64,000 bases of DNA from Chrysomallon squamiferum. Taxonomy: Eukaryota > Mollusca > Gastropoda > Neomphalida > Peltospiridae. The stretch spans positions 4,366,443 through 4,430,442 of the forward strand of contig CM022672.1 of the NCBI GenBank assembly GCA_012295275.1. Reading direction: 5' to 3'. The notes beneath the pieces were generated by a model. That model worked only from the letters and a program-made list of their open reading frames with translations. It ran no database searches and was not told where the DNA came from. Shown piece after piece: positions 26,905-47,817 of the stretch (the stretch's first letter is position 1; each line of letters starts with the position of its first letter). The position numbers were made by a program, and so were the translations under genes.

Positions 26905-26998
26905 TGGCATGCATATGCATGAAAGCATAACCAGATTAAAATAAAATAACAAAAATAAAAATAAAATATCCGCGCACGTTATTAATGAAATATGCAGG

Positions 26999-27046
<48 letters not shown>

Positions 27047-28256
27047 ATTCCATATTAGTACTGCACTGTCAACAACAACAACAAAAAAAGATACAAAAGA
27101 TCTAAAAAGAAAAAGAAGATTGATGGAAAGAAGAAGCAGAAAAAAATATATAGAAAAAAGAAAACACAGCTTAATAGAAATATATACGTATATGTATGTG
27201 TATGTACGTATGTATGTAAGTATAAAGAAAAAGGCCAACAACAAATAATAAAAACAAAAATAATAATAAATAATTTTTTTTTAAAAACAAACAACAAAAA
27301 AATTAAATAACATCAAAAAAATAGGAATTTAAGTTCTTGCATTTCCTTCGTGTCTTCAAACATTAACACAGTGACAATTGTGACTTTCTGATTACCTGGT
27401 AAATCCGACCCACTGTGTATTACGTTATACGTAATAAATTACACTGCTACTGCAATGATTATCACTGTAATACATAATACCACGTGGGTACACATAAAGT
27501 TAATCAGGAGGTAATTCGGTGCATTGTCTTAAATCGCAACAAATCAGGGTAATTGTCGTGTTGCCGTATTATTGACTCCCACTCTAACTAAAACAGACAA
27601 CAACAAAGAAGAAAAATTACTACATGTTCATAGTTCGAATCAAGACGCAAATCCTCTTTATAGACATTTAGTTGATGAAAATAATTAATCAATTAACATT
27701 CATTAGAAGGATGAAAGATAGTATTTAATGACGCACTCAGCTCATTTTTATACAGTTACATGGATGGAGTCCACTTTTCGTTTATGATCAAACACACAGT
27801 TAAACAGGAAATTCGCTGTCGTCACTGTTTGTGCTACTCTTTTACCGTTAGCAATAAAGATACTTTTATATGCACCTACCCATAAGTAGGGGGAAATGAA
27901 AACCGTTCCTTTAACGATATTTCAGTCCATTTTAGTGGTAATGATTAATCCTGTCATTTGTCTCACTTTGTGATCACGCTGTGAACCAGATAACATCCAA
28001 AAAACAACATGAGATCCCCAGTAACAGCAAAAAACTGTTTTGTTTGACACAGGGAAGCACATACCATGATCTTTGACACTCCAGTCACATGACAGTAAAA
28101 TGGCGCACTGAGACAGAATGATCCTGCTATCCAATCAAAACATTCGGAGTCAGTTACAGCCTTTTTCTTCATTTTGAAACCTACTACCCGTGTAAAGGAA
28201 AAAAAATATATATAAAATAAAATAAATGGGTAAATAATAAATAAATAAATTAACCA

Positions 28257-28333
<77 letters not shown>

Positions 28334-28710
28334 CAATAACAATAACAATAACATTGATTCACCTCACTAAATTTCTCAAATCGACAACAGTATTATAGTG
28401 GAATAATGAACTAGATTGTATTTGGGAGGTCAGAACACTTCAAGTGTTATAGTTATCAGTGAATCCAGAGTGTTTTTTTTTTTTATAATTCTAATCAGTG
28501 CTTCAAGATTTGTTATCAGAGGATATGGTAAATAGTTCATGACAGCAGAAAACTGAATGTGAAACAAATCTTGCTATGTATCGTTGAGTATTTTGTGGTT
28601 TATTTTGTCATGTTATTTTACAAAATCTGGCGTTTCATATCTAATTGGAGGTAATATTAAAATATATGAGATGACAAAATCTACGGAAGTAAACATTTAT
28701 TTCCTTCACT

Positions 28711-28777
<67 letters not shown>

Positions 28778-29375
28778 GGTTGAAAAATGTACCCTTTAAT
28801 ACGAAATAACGTCACAATACAATATAACGTCATACACAATAACCATTTAAATTATATATTTACAGAGATCATTACATACCATTAGTTTTGTTTACTACAT
28901 GTTACATAACGTTATTACATATGTTTATATATTAATACTTAGTACATACACAATCTATATTATACTAACATTCCATTTTCGTACATACTACATAATAATA
29001 TTAGATTTAATGGGATTACATAAAAATTTCGTAATGCTTACTTAAGTCTATTGTATATCAATTATTACTGTACACGTTATAAACACAGGACATAACTGCA
29101 TTACACGGAACATCCATTATAATATTATACGCCGCGACCAAATATTTATCATGCTGTTGTTGTCGTCTGTTTATTACATGCAGATTAATTGGCGTCGGTG
29201 ATGACAGTGCACGCGCCGTCATGCCGTCGGCTGAGCGGGTACATTCTCGCTCGGGGTGACCTCGGGGCCGACGTTGAGAATTGTTTTTCTGTGTGAACTG
29301 ATTTGTCAGCGGCATTCCTGGTGAAAAACTCAGACTGCGGATATTAGGACAGGTACAAGTGTGTGATACATTTTA

Positions 29376-29602
29376 AAAAAACATACAAACATATGACGGT
29401 GAGGTCTGTTTATTACGTGTTCACAGACATGCATGCATACGTGCATACATACATACATACATACATACATACATACGTACATACATACATACATACATAC
29501 ATACGTACGTACATTCACACGCAAACACAGATACATTTAAAAAACATACAAACATATGACGGTGAGGTCTGTTTATTATGTGTTTACAGACATGCATGCA
29601 TA

Positions 29603-29682
<80 letters not shown>

Positions 29683-29683
29683 C
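29376..29683 (+). repeat. 163-bp tandem duplication, each copy ending in a different microsatellite
   Basis: The block from acatacaaacatatgacggt at 29381 recurs at 29544. Both copies continue through ggtctgtttatta and cagacatgcatgcatacg. The first runs into ATAC repeats (29447-29512) and the second into AC repeats (29607-29679). Confidence 0.9.
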
Positions 29684-29922
29684 GAGAAGATTTAATAGCC
29701 TGTCGCTTTGAAGCTGAGAAAACACGTGCATTTCGGGGATTACACGACACACACCTACACTTAACAATTCTGGTCCCATTTTTTCTACTGCATTATCAAT
29801 AAAGGTTTAAAAAAAAAAAGTTTAAAAAAAAAGAGAAGAAATAAATAAATAAATAAAAAAAAGAAAATAAAATAATAAAAAAAAAAAAAAAAAAAAAATA
29901 AAGAAATTAAAAAAAAAAAAAA

Positions 29923-29961
<39 letters not shown>

Positions 29962-30605
29962 TAAAAGAAAAAAAAGATTGATGGAAAGAAAAAAAAAAAA
30001 AAGAAAAAGAAACAAAGTAAAAGAAGAAGAAGAAAAAAAAAAAAAACCCAGAAACGAAGAAAGAAAGAAAGCTGAACAGAAATATAATCTGTATGATAAA
30101 AGCGCGACAATGGATGATAACGGAAACCGGCAACACTTCATTAGAGATACTACAATAGTAACAACGACAATCGCGGTCGTCCGCCCCCATTCAAAAAAAG
30201 ATTAAAAAAAAAAAAAACGAAACGTTTTCAGTGTCACCTGAATTTCTACTCAAAACAAGAGACCCCGACCGTTTCTAACAATTAGTTTCCGTCCTATCGG
30301 AAGCCGGGAATCACCCTGTCTTTGTTCAGTCCATGTCAAACCGCAGATCTGTTTATTTAGTGTGGCCAGCGTAAATCTGCCCGCGTTGCCGGAAACGATA
30401 GGCGGAGCTTCGGCTCATTGATACAGCGCATAAATTAACTATTTATGGTCATTCACAATGATGTCATGTTTAATTATCATAAAATGAAGTTATGTGGCTA
30501 GGAAGAAATTTATAAAATCTCTAAAGATGATGGTTTATAAAATGGTTATGAGATATGGTAATGAATTTTAAAATATTTCCTAGCACCTGTATGTTCACGA
30601 GAAAC

Positions 30606-30612
30606 TATATAA
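30606..30612 (+). promoter_or_regulatory. Candidate TATA box of the DUSP gene
   Basis: TATATAA lies 235 bp before the chosen ATG, so transcription would start near 30635-30645 and give a 5' leader of about 200 nt. TATA promoters are usual for immediate-early genes such as MKPs. Further upstream are a CArG/MEF2-like CTATTTATGG (30439-30448) and a CRE-like TGATGTCA (30459-30466). The DNA is AT-rich, so a chance TATA is possible. Confidence 0.35.
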
Positions 30613-30840
30613 TATCGCGGCAGGATAAAGAGTGACACGGTCCACGCGGAACAGCCGCTAGTAGAAATTTCATTGGCTGTCATCTGAGAAAGGCCGGAAG
30701 CCTGGTGTGACTTTGTTTTCATCTTGTATTAGTGAATGAATGAACTGTATGTGCGAATATTGATTGAGAGTAGCACTCGGCGAAACCGCGCCGTAGACTT
30801 TGGATCGTTCATTCGCAAACCCTCTTATTTCACCAGAACG

Positions 30841-40057
<9,217 letters not shown>

Positions 40058-40764
40058 TAACGATGGAGACAGTATTTTTTTTTTGCGGGTTACTAAAACA
40101 CGTGGGGAGGACTCTGTGCAATCGACGTTAAAAAGTTCAGAATTTTCGTTTCGGTTCTTCTTCTTCTTCTTAGCTTGTTTACTGTGATTTCATTGATTGA
40201 CTGACTGACTGACGCTGTGTGTGGAAGTTACGCAATTTTGGGATGTCTGAAACGTGACTGTTATGTTTTGTTCGCATATCATTTAATTAATTTATTAGCA
40301 ACGAACTTGTTTGAACAGCTACCAGAATTTGTAATTTATGATCGTTTCTTTTTCTTTTATTCTTTCGTTTTTTTTGTTTTTTTTTAAATGCACAGTTTAT
40401 TTACTTAATCAGTCTGTGTATTTATTACATTAAGTTTTGTTATTATTATTATTATTAAATTATTGAAGAAAAAAAAAAAAGGTATGTTTTTTTTCATAGT
40501 TTAAAGAAAAAAGACAGCATACTATGTTAATATTTAATTACTGTTTAATATTTGTTAATATGCATTAAGTAAACATTGCATAAAACTTGCTGAGTCGCGC
40601 ACATTATGAACAAACTTGGATGAAAGTTTAATGAAAGAATAATTGTTTTAACGAAATTTCAGCAATTACAGTTAAACATGTGTATCAATGTTTCTTACGT
40701 GTCAAAGTAATAAGTTTTATTTCCATCATAATAATTTGGACCTGAGTAGAAACCTGCTCCAACC

Positions 40765-40766
<2 letters not shown>

Positions 40767-40831
<65 letters not shown>
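40767..40831. repeat. TA microsatellite, 65 bp
   Basis: Pure TA run 0.7 kb after the DUSP stop. Self-complementary. Confidence 0.97.
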
Positions 40832-40834
<3 letters not shown>

Positions 40835-41203
40835 GATAACTTGGCAATATACAAAATAATTTTGGTTTTTATGTTCACTTCAAACTCGGCAAAGTTCTAA
40901 TTTCCAAATCGACTAATTTTTTATGACTAAATCAAACTTACGAACAATTTCACGTCAGATTAGATAATATATATATATATATATAAAATAATTAAAAAAA
41001 AAAAAAAAAAAAATAAAAAATTATAAAATTAAAAACATATGGGTTAGCAATGAATGTTTGCATATTGATAAGTTTGGAAAGAAAAAAATAAGTTTGAACA
41101 CATGAGCAATCATTTGACTATAAACATTTATTGTCTTTCCGTCCTGTATATATGCACTGAAGGGAAAAAAAAATAATAATAATAAAAAAATTAAAAATCA
41201 GGG

Positions 41204-41236
41204 GTGGATCGAGGATCTTTTGCAGTGAAGGGACAC
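41204..41236 (+). mobile_element. Possible end of a decayed DNA element
   Basis: The G-rich stretch ggggtggatcgaggatcttt resembles the ends of short non-autonomous DNA elements common in invertebrates, and resembles the stretch at 19684. No partner terminus or target duplication was found, so this is a weak call. Confidence 0.2.
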
Positions 41237-41535
41237 AGACGGTTTATTGAATAATAGTGTGAAGAAGAAACTGTACTCAATTCTTGGTGTGTGTTGTTGA
41301 ATAAAAAAAACCCCTACAAAACAGAGGGAGTACAAAGTTCCCGACTCTGGATATGTGTCTGTAAGTTGAATAATAAGTCGGTTTAAAATTGCTAAACTGT
41401 AACATTAATTATGTTATGACGTGGGCGATTGATTATGTACCTGTGTGTGTGAGTTACTTGAATGCCAGTTTCGGTTTTGTATATAAACACGAATAAGGGT
41501 CTCTATAAATTGTATGTGATCTTTTTTCATTAACA

Positions 41536-41566
<31 letters not shown>

Positions 41567-42989
41567 CTTAAGTGTGATTAATAATTATAAAACGTTGATC
41601 ATTTTTATTTATTTATTAAAGTGTTTGTGGGACATAAATTCAGTTCATTTAGCTATAAACGTAAACAGTTCATACAATTTTGTATTAAATTCACATTTAT
41701 ATAAACGTCTGTTATTTTAAAACCAATATTCCGACTGTGTTTAGAACTGAACTCAAATTATATTTAAAACAAATCCTTTTTACCATTTCAAAAATAATTT
41801 TTATTTTTAATTTGTCAGTTAATGAAACAAAAGAAAAAAGAAAAAAAAAAAAAAAATAATAATTTTGTATATTTTGTTTGTTTTTCATTCTGTAAAATGG
41901 AGTTTTATATATCTCACAAACAAGAACAATCATTTTCATCAGCGTCTTTTTTTTTTTTTTTTTTTTTTTTTTTTCTAATTTATTTAAAATGGATAGAACA
42001 TTTTGTATTTATAACTGGAAAATGGCAACTATGTTTCCAAATGATTGCATATTTTTGTATTTGTATTGACAACGTGCCAACAAGTAAATAAAATTGTTTA
42101 TTGTTACCTTTGTTATTATTATTATTTTTGTTTTTAAATTTTATTAGTTTTAATAGTCATTGCGATAGTAAAAGCTAGAGTGGTAGCAGCCATAATCACA
42201 GTAATAGTACTACACGAGGTCGGAGGAGTAGAAGAAGTAGAGGTAGAAGTAGAAGTAGCAGGATTAGTGGTAGCAGTAGTGATAGTAGTAGTAGTAGTAG
42301 TAAATGCAGTACAAATTTGGTTTAATAACACCAAGCTGACTTAATGTTCTGTTGTGGACTACTGAATGTCAAATCTTTAATTGTTTTCTCCGTGTCATCT
42401 TTTTGTGTATATCTTTACTTGGAAATGAATATACTGTTGCCGTTGATGACAAGTCCTCGATACCAGTTGGAACAGGAAATATTGATCATTATTGAAGATA
42501 TCGGGGGGATTTTTTTTTTTTTTTGTATCTAATTAATAGTTAATGAACTGAAATATACCGAGATTTACTGATATTAATTTCTGTTTCTACTGTTTTATCT
42601 ACATATTCTTCGAAGAAAATACATTCTTATAAAAAAAAAAAAAAAAAAAATCAAAAAAAAAAAAAAAATCCGTATCTTAACATATGTGTATTATTTAGTT
42701 TATTCCAGTTTCGATAATACTGACCTCACCTTTTAATGGCTGTGACAAACCAAATTGTGTCTGTGGGCGAGTGTCTGTAAATTAATTAACTCTTCCCAGT
42801 AGTTTACCAGTTCATGGTACGTAGGCGCTAAGGTATTTTTGTTTTATTGATATTCAGTTTGTAGTGTTTGTGTGCGTGCGTGCGCTAGCGCGCGCGCGCG
42901 CGCGCGTGTGTTAATAAAAGAAACAGAGTCAAATAAGAACAGAGGAAGTGGAGGAGTTAGAATTGTGTTATATTTATTGTTTATCGCTG

Positions 42990-43066
<77 letters not shown>

Positions 43067-43505
43067 TTTATTTAAACTTACAGCTATAAAAATAACAAAA
43101 TTATTTTTAACATAATATACATGCATTATATTTTACATTAAAAAAAAATCCAAAACCCTAGCCCCCAAAACAACAACAACAAAACAACCATCAACGATAC
43201 ATACATATACAAACACATAATCACATACACATACACAAACACATACATACATTCATACACATACATACATACATACATACATACATACATACATACATAC
43301 ATTTACGTTTTGTTTTTAAACGGTAAAAAAAAACCAACAAAAAAAAAAAAACATTACAACTTATACATTTTGTTTTATTAGTTTGTGTGTTGTTGGTTGT
43401 GTCAGGAACAAAAAGCAGTGGAAATTCTGATGATTTGTGGTAAACTTTCCAATAGTCAGACCTCCGCGTAATCGTAGGCACGGCTCAACATCACCAATAC
43501 AATTT

Positions 43506-43519
43506 GTTTCCATGGTAAC
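43506..43519. promoter_or_regulatory. X-box (RFX-type) motif
   Basis: GTTTCCATGGTAAC fits the RFX X-box pattern (GTTNCC, ATGG core, NAAC) as a near-palindrome. It sits in a GC-richer patch between DUSP and FRA10AC1. X-boxes mark promoters of ciliary genes, but no such gene is recognised nearby. Confidence 0.3.
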
Positions 43520-43705
43520 TGTCCATTTTCATGAAGCTTTATCTTGTGTAGGAAAGAGAAAACTGGTCGCGGTTACTGCAATGTACACAGGCGCGTTTTT
43601 ACGTTGTTTACGTCGTGCGACCTCATCATTTGGTGCAGGTGACAGAGTTTTCATTTTTCTCGCAACTTGCAGACGTCATGAAGTGGAAAATGATAATTAA
43701 TGAAG

Positions 43706-43744
<39 letters not shown>

Positions 43745-43778
43745 TATTATATATATTTATATTTGTATGAATGAAATG

Positions 43779-43836
<58 letters not shown>

Positions 43837-44887
43837 CATCACACACACACATTTTATAGCATACATGTACCTTAAAAACGATTAGGCCGAAGAGAGTCAA
43901 CAATTGATTTTATCTCTAAGAAAAACCTAAAAAAAAAAAAAAAAAAAAATATATCCATAGGCCTATTTGATGATTATCACGTTTTATATCATCACTTTAT
44001 ATATTCACTTTACATTTTTGTTTATACAAATAAATATATAAAAAATAAATATACTTTCTTGTCAACGTAACGATAAACCCATCTGATAAACCCAAACACG
44101 TTTTTCACCATAAACATCTTGAAACAATCAATAAATATAAAATGTAAAAATTATAACAAAAGCTATGTAGCATAATATATATTTACATACATATATCTAT
44201 ATGTATATAGATATATGTAAAATGCTATGCGTCAATTGCGTTTAACCATTCTCTACGTTTTGCAATCATGAAACCATCTCGAACGCAGCATCTGCAAGCT
44301 TTTCATAATATTTATGTCAACTGATCGAATCTGCGTTTGCCAGCAGAAAAGAAAATCTTAGTGAGGATAAACCGAGTTAATCGATAACAGGCGCACTGCA
44401 ATGTCAAGGTCGCACGCCCACTTTTTTTTTTTTTTTTTTTGCGCCGAAGCAATCAGGTGATCGAGCGCAGACGGCCAAAGTGTCGAGCTCGTTGAGCTGC
44501 CCAGCACAGCAGAAAAATGAAATTGGAATTCTCTAATGACGTATTTCTCGAAACGAACGTTACGTAGCAAGTCATCTAGGACCTCATTTTACTCGATCGT
44601 AAATTGTATTTAAGTGTAAATGAAGATCTTTACGATTTAATTTAAAATCGGTATCGTTTGATACAGCATATAATTAATTACATTTTTAAACTAATGAAAA
44701 TGTAAGTGGTTTTTTTTTTTTGGGGTGGGTTGGGTGAGTGGGATTGTGCGTTTTTCTTTTAAAGTAAAAAGAAATGAATGTTACACTTTTTGACACTTCG
44801 CACAAGAATTAAAGAGAACGATGCAAACAATTATCTTAGGAACATATTATGACTCAGAGCATAAGCGTATAGTGTATGTTATATATC

Positions 44888-44925
<38 letters not shown>

Positions 44926-44966
44926 CCGTGCAGTAAGGATATGTTAGGAGAATAATAGAAGATACA

Positions 44967-45015
<49 letters not shown>

Positions 45016-45135
45016 AAAATAAACGGATAATTTGAGTGATAATGTGTCTGAGAAAAATATTTTATGATTATGCTACTGCCATTACTATTATACTGATATT
45101 AACTGCTATCACTACTTTTACTACTACTTCTACTT

Positions 45136-45180
<45 letters not shown>

Positions 45181-46952
45181 ATCTATTATTATTATTGCTC
45201 CATGATTACTGGTGCAAATTGGTCAATCATAACAATTTTATTTAATTTTATAATAATTATAATAAATAATTAAATAAAAAAATAAAAATAAAAATAGAAA
45301 TCACCTGGTTTAATCTGAAAGAAGATTATATTTGTTTTACAGTTAACTCGGTTGGAGATTCGATTCATTCTCTGTAGTTTACATATTCAGATGCAAGCAG
45401 TACTCTTAACTGAAACCAGTTCATTCATTTTCTCTCTGTCTCTCAGTCTCTATGTATGTATGTATGTATGTATCGATCTATCTATCTATCTTTCTACCTA
45501 TCTATCTATATAATCTATCTATCTAACCATCAATCTATCAGTAATATTGTTTTGGGGTAATACCTCGGTCAGTAACAACAATGATTAAAATCATCATTAG
45601 TTTAACTAGCAATAATGAAAGGAATCAAAGACATATATTACATATTATGCAAAATCAGTCAGACATCAATACAAAAAAATTCGAACAAAAAGCTGAAGAA
45701 ATTATTCTTATAAATCTTCATCAATCAACAGGCAGACATGTTCCTTTCACAGAAAAAGGCAGACACTTTTTGGTTTCGTTTGCTTATACAGACGATAACA
45801 CTAAGCAAACAGACGAAAACACTGCCGGTCAATGGAAAATCTAATAATTCACATTTTTATGAAAAGTTTCAGAGATTTGGACGTTTTTGGAGCCACTTGG
45901 TTTTGTCCGAACTTTTAGTCAGTGCTTCGAGACGATCTTGTTTCATCAATAATTTTTAATGGTGATTAGTCAAACCTTAACTGTTTTTTTGTTGGGTTTT
46001 TTTTTTTTTTTCAAAAGAAGCAGAATGCGAGTTATGAGAATATTTTGTTCCCCATTGAAAGGGCAGAACAGTTTGTTTATCTGCTTCTTCTGTAGGAAGG
46101 GAAGGATATTTAGCTGATGGGCTGTAGCTGGGTGTCTTGTCACACCTTAACTTGCTATTACTTCTGCTATTACTTCTGCTTTTACTTCTGCTGCCAAATG
46201 GACAAAACAGTTTACTCTGATTTGTCAGATATTTCTACTTCGTTTTGCAAGCGGCTACGACGTTTCGAAAAATTCGAAGAAATTTTAAATAAGGGTTAAA
46301 CGATCGTTACATTAACATGCAATACAGTAAAAAGACGTTTCCACGCGTGTACCTTTTAATATAACACCTTGCATTGAAATTAGGCTCATAACAATCGTAG
46401 GACTGTTAAATATCTAACTGCCCACACAAGTTATATATTAAATTGTTTCTAGCAATGTTTTATCAAAATGTAACTACTTTGAATGCACCTATGCATTCAT
46501 ATATATATATATATATTTATATATAACATCTGCAGAACAGAACGAACGAGAGATAGCTCCGGATTTGGATCATGTCCTTCATTATCTCTATGGTTTGAGT
46601 CATCACTTTCAACTTTACTGGTCAAAGAACCGGAATCCAGCATTCTTATTTGGCCTCAGGGAACCTGTGTTATCCGCCCAAGTCAAGCACCTGTAAGATA
46701 ACACCCGCGCTCTGACGACTTGGTTCTAAACCAGGACTAAATTTACAGTAATGTTCTCGTGGGGAAAGGAAGAAGAAGAAGAAGAAGAAGAAGCAGAAAG
46801 AGATTTTCTATCATTTTAAAAATATTTTAGCATTTTCAAAAAGATCAGCCACATTTCCGTATTATTACTGGCATCTGTTAGTGTGTGAAAAACATATCAT
46901 TTCAACCAAACTGTATGTTTGAGTATCTATGTCCGTTTCCGTTAACAGGATT

Positions 46953-47012
<60 letters not shown>

Positions 47013-47817
47013 CCCCTTGTCCTTTATCCAAAAAATCAAAGTTAATAAATTTCGAAAATGTGTTTCTCAAATACAATAAAGTATCCTAGAACGAATCTAA
47101 TTGGTTCTAGAGTCTCGTTCATTATAGGATCCATTGAAATACATTATAAGTGGTAATCCGTTCCAAGCCCTCAAATACACTCTGTTAAAAAATGACAAAT
47201 GTAGTATAAAATAGTAAAATAAATGTATAAATGTATAAGAATGGTGTTATCCTTCCTAGCCCTCTTTGGTGACTGCTTCAAACTTCCAAATGTAGGCCAT
47301 TACCGTGTCATTACAAATATGAAGGCCAATTTCTACAGCACCAACATCAGGATGATATTCCTAAACAATTTTGAAAGGTTTATTCTAGAACCAGAAAACA
47401 TCTTTCAGTTCTTGGGCTGCAATTACATGGCTTTGCTCCTTCTCCACATCCTCCCTTGACTCCTCAGACATATTTTTCCATGTTCGTTCTGGGGACCTTC
47501 GTTCGTTATGGGTTCTGAGATTCATAGGTAAAAGCGTTCCTTATAGTATAATCCGTTCATTATATGGTACCCCCCTATAATGTGCTTTTATTTAACTATG
47601 ATCGTTATGTAATAGAGTCTTCATACTGATATTTCACTTAGATTACATTTTTTCGTGTGATTTTTGTTAAATGCGATCAAGTATATATAAATCCTAAACT
47701 TTTGTGCATTTAAATTCATTTCTGATCGTGTTTATGTTGAAGGGAAATAATTCTCCATTCTACCATTTATTCAATACAATGTAAGTTATGTACCCAAGGG
47801 AGGTAATACAAATATCT

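Larger units (their letters stand above)
24331..30605. other. Gene-free DNA up to the DUSP promoter
   Basis: Repeats: TA 24472-24490; AC 25915-25942; TAAC 26061-26100 leading into cryptic ACT; GTAT/GT 26689-26904; AC 27002-27044; AAT 28258-28331; GA 28712-28775; the duplication at 29381-29685; A-rich 29808-30050. GC-richer patches without a recognised gene lie at 24830-25090 (YY1-like AAGATGGCGCC at 25034) and 29190-29290. Confidence 0.6.
40058..47817. other. DUSP 3' UTR and gene-poor DNA before FRA10AC1
   Basis: After the DUSP stop comes AT-rich DNA with several ATTTA pentamers (40283-40435), compatible with an unstable mRNA, and possible AATAAA signals at 41012 and 41300. Repeats: TA at 40767-40831; TTA at 42984-43073; ACAT at 43182-43303; TA at 43706-43741; AAT at 43779-43833; ACT at 45114-45180; GTAT/ATCT at 45450-45540; AAT at 46949-47009. 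Alternating GC lies at 42881-42908. A higher-complexity stretch at 43380-43700 holds an X-box. No gene is recognised. Frames at 45581-45844 and 47223-47459 are not repetitive but match no family I know. Confidence 0.6.

Noticed and set aside
26584-27045. 153-residue frame rich in YIHT repeats, and overlapping MYVC frames on the other strand
   Set aside because: These are translations of GTAT/GT and AC microsatellites. All frames are open because the repeat lacks stops.
29785-30190. Phe/Ser-rich minus-strand frames resembling membrane proteins
   Set aside because: Read from an A-rich low-complexity tract. The composition alone gives hydrophobicity.
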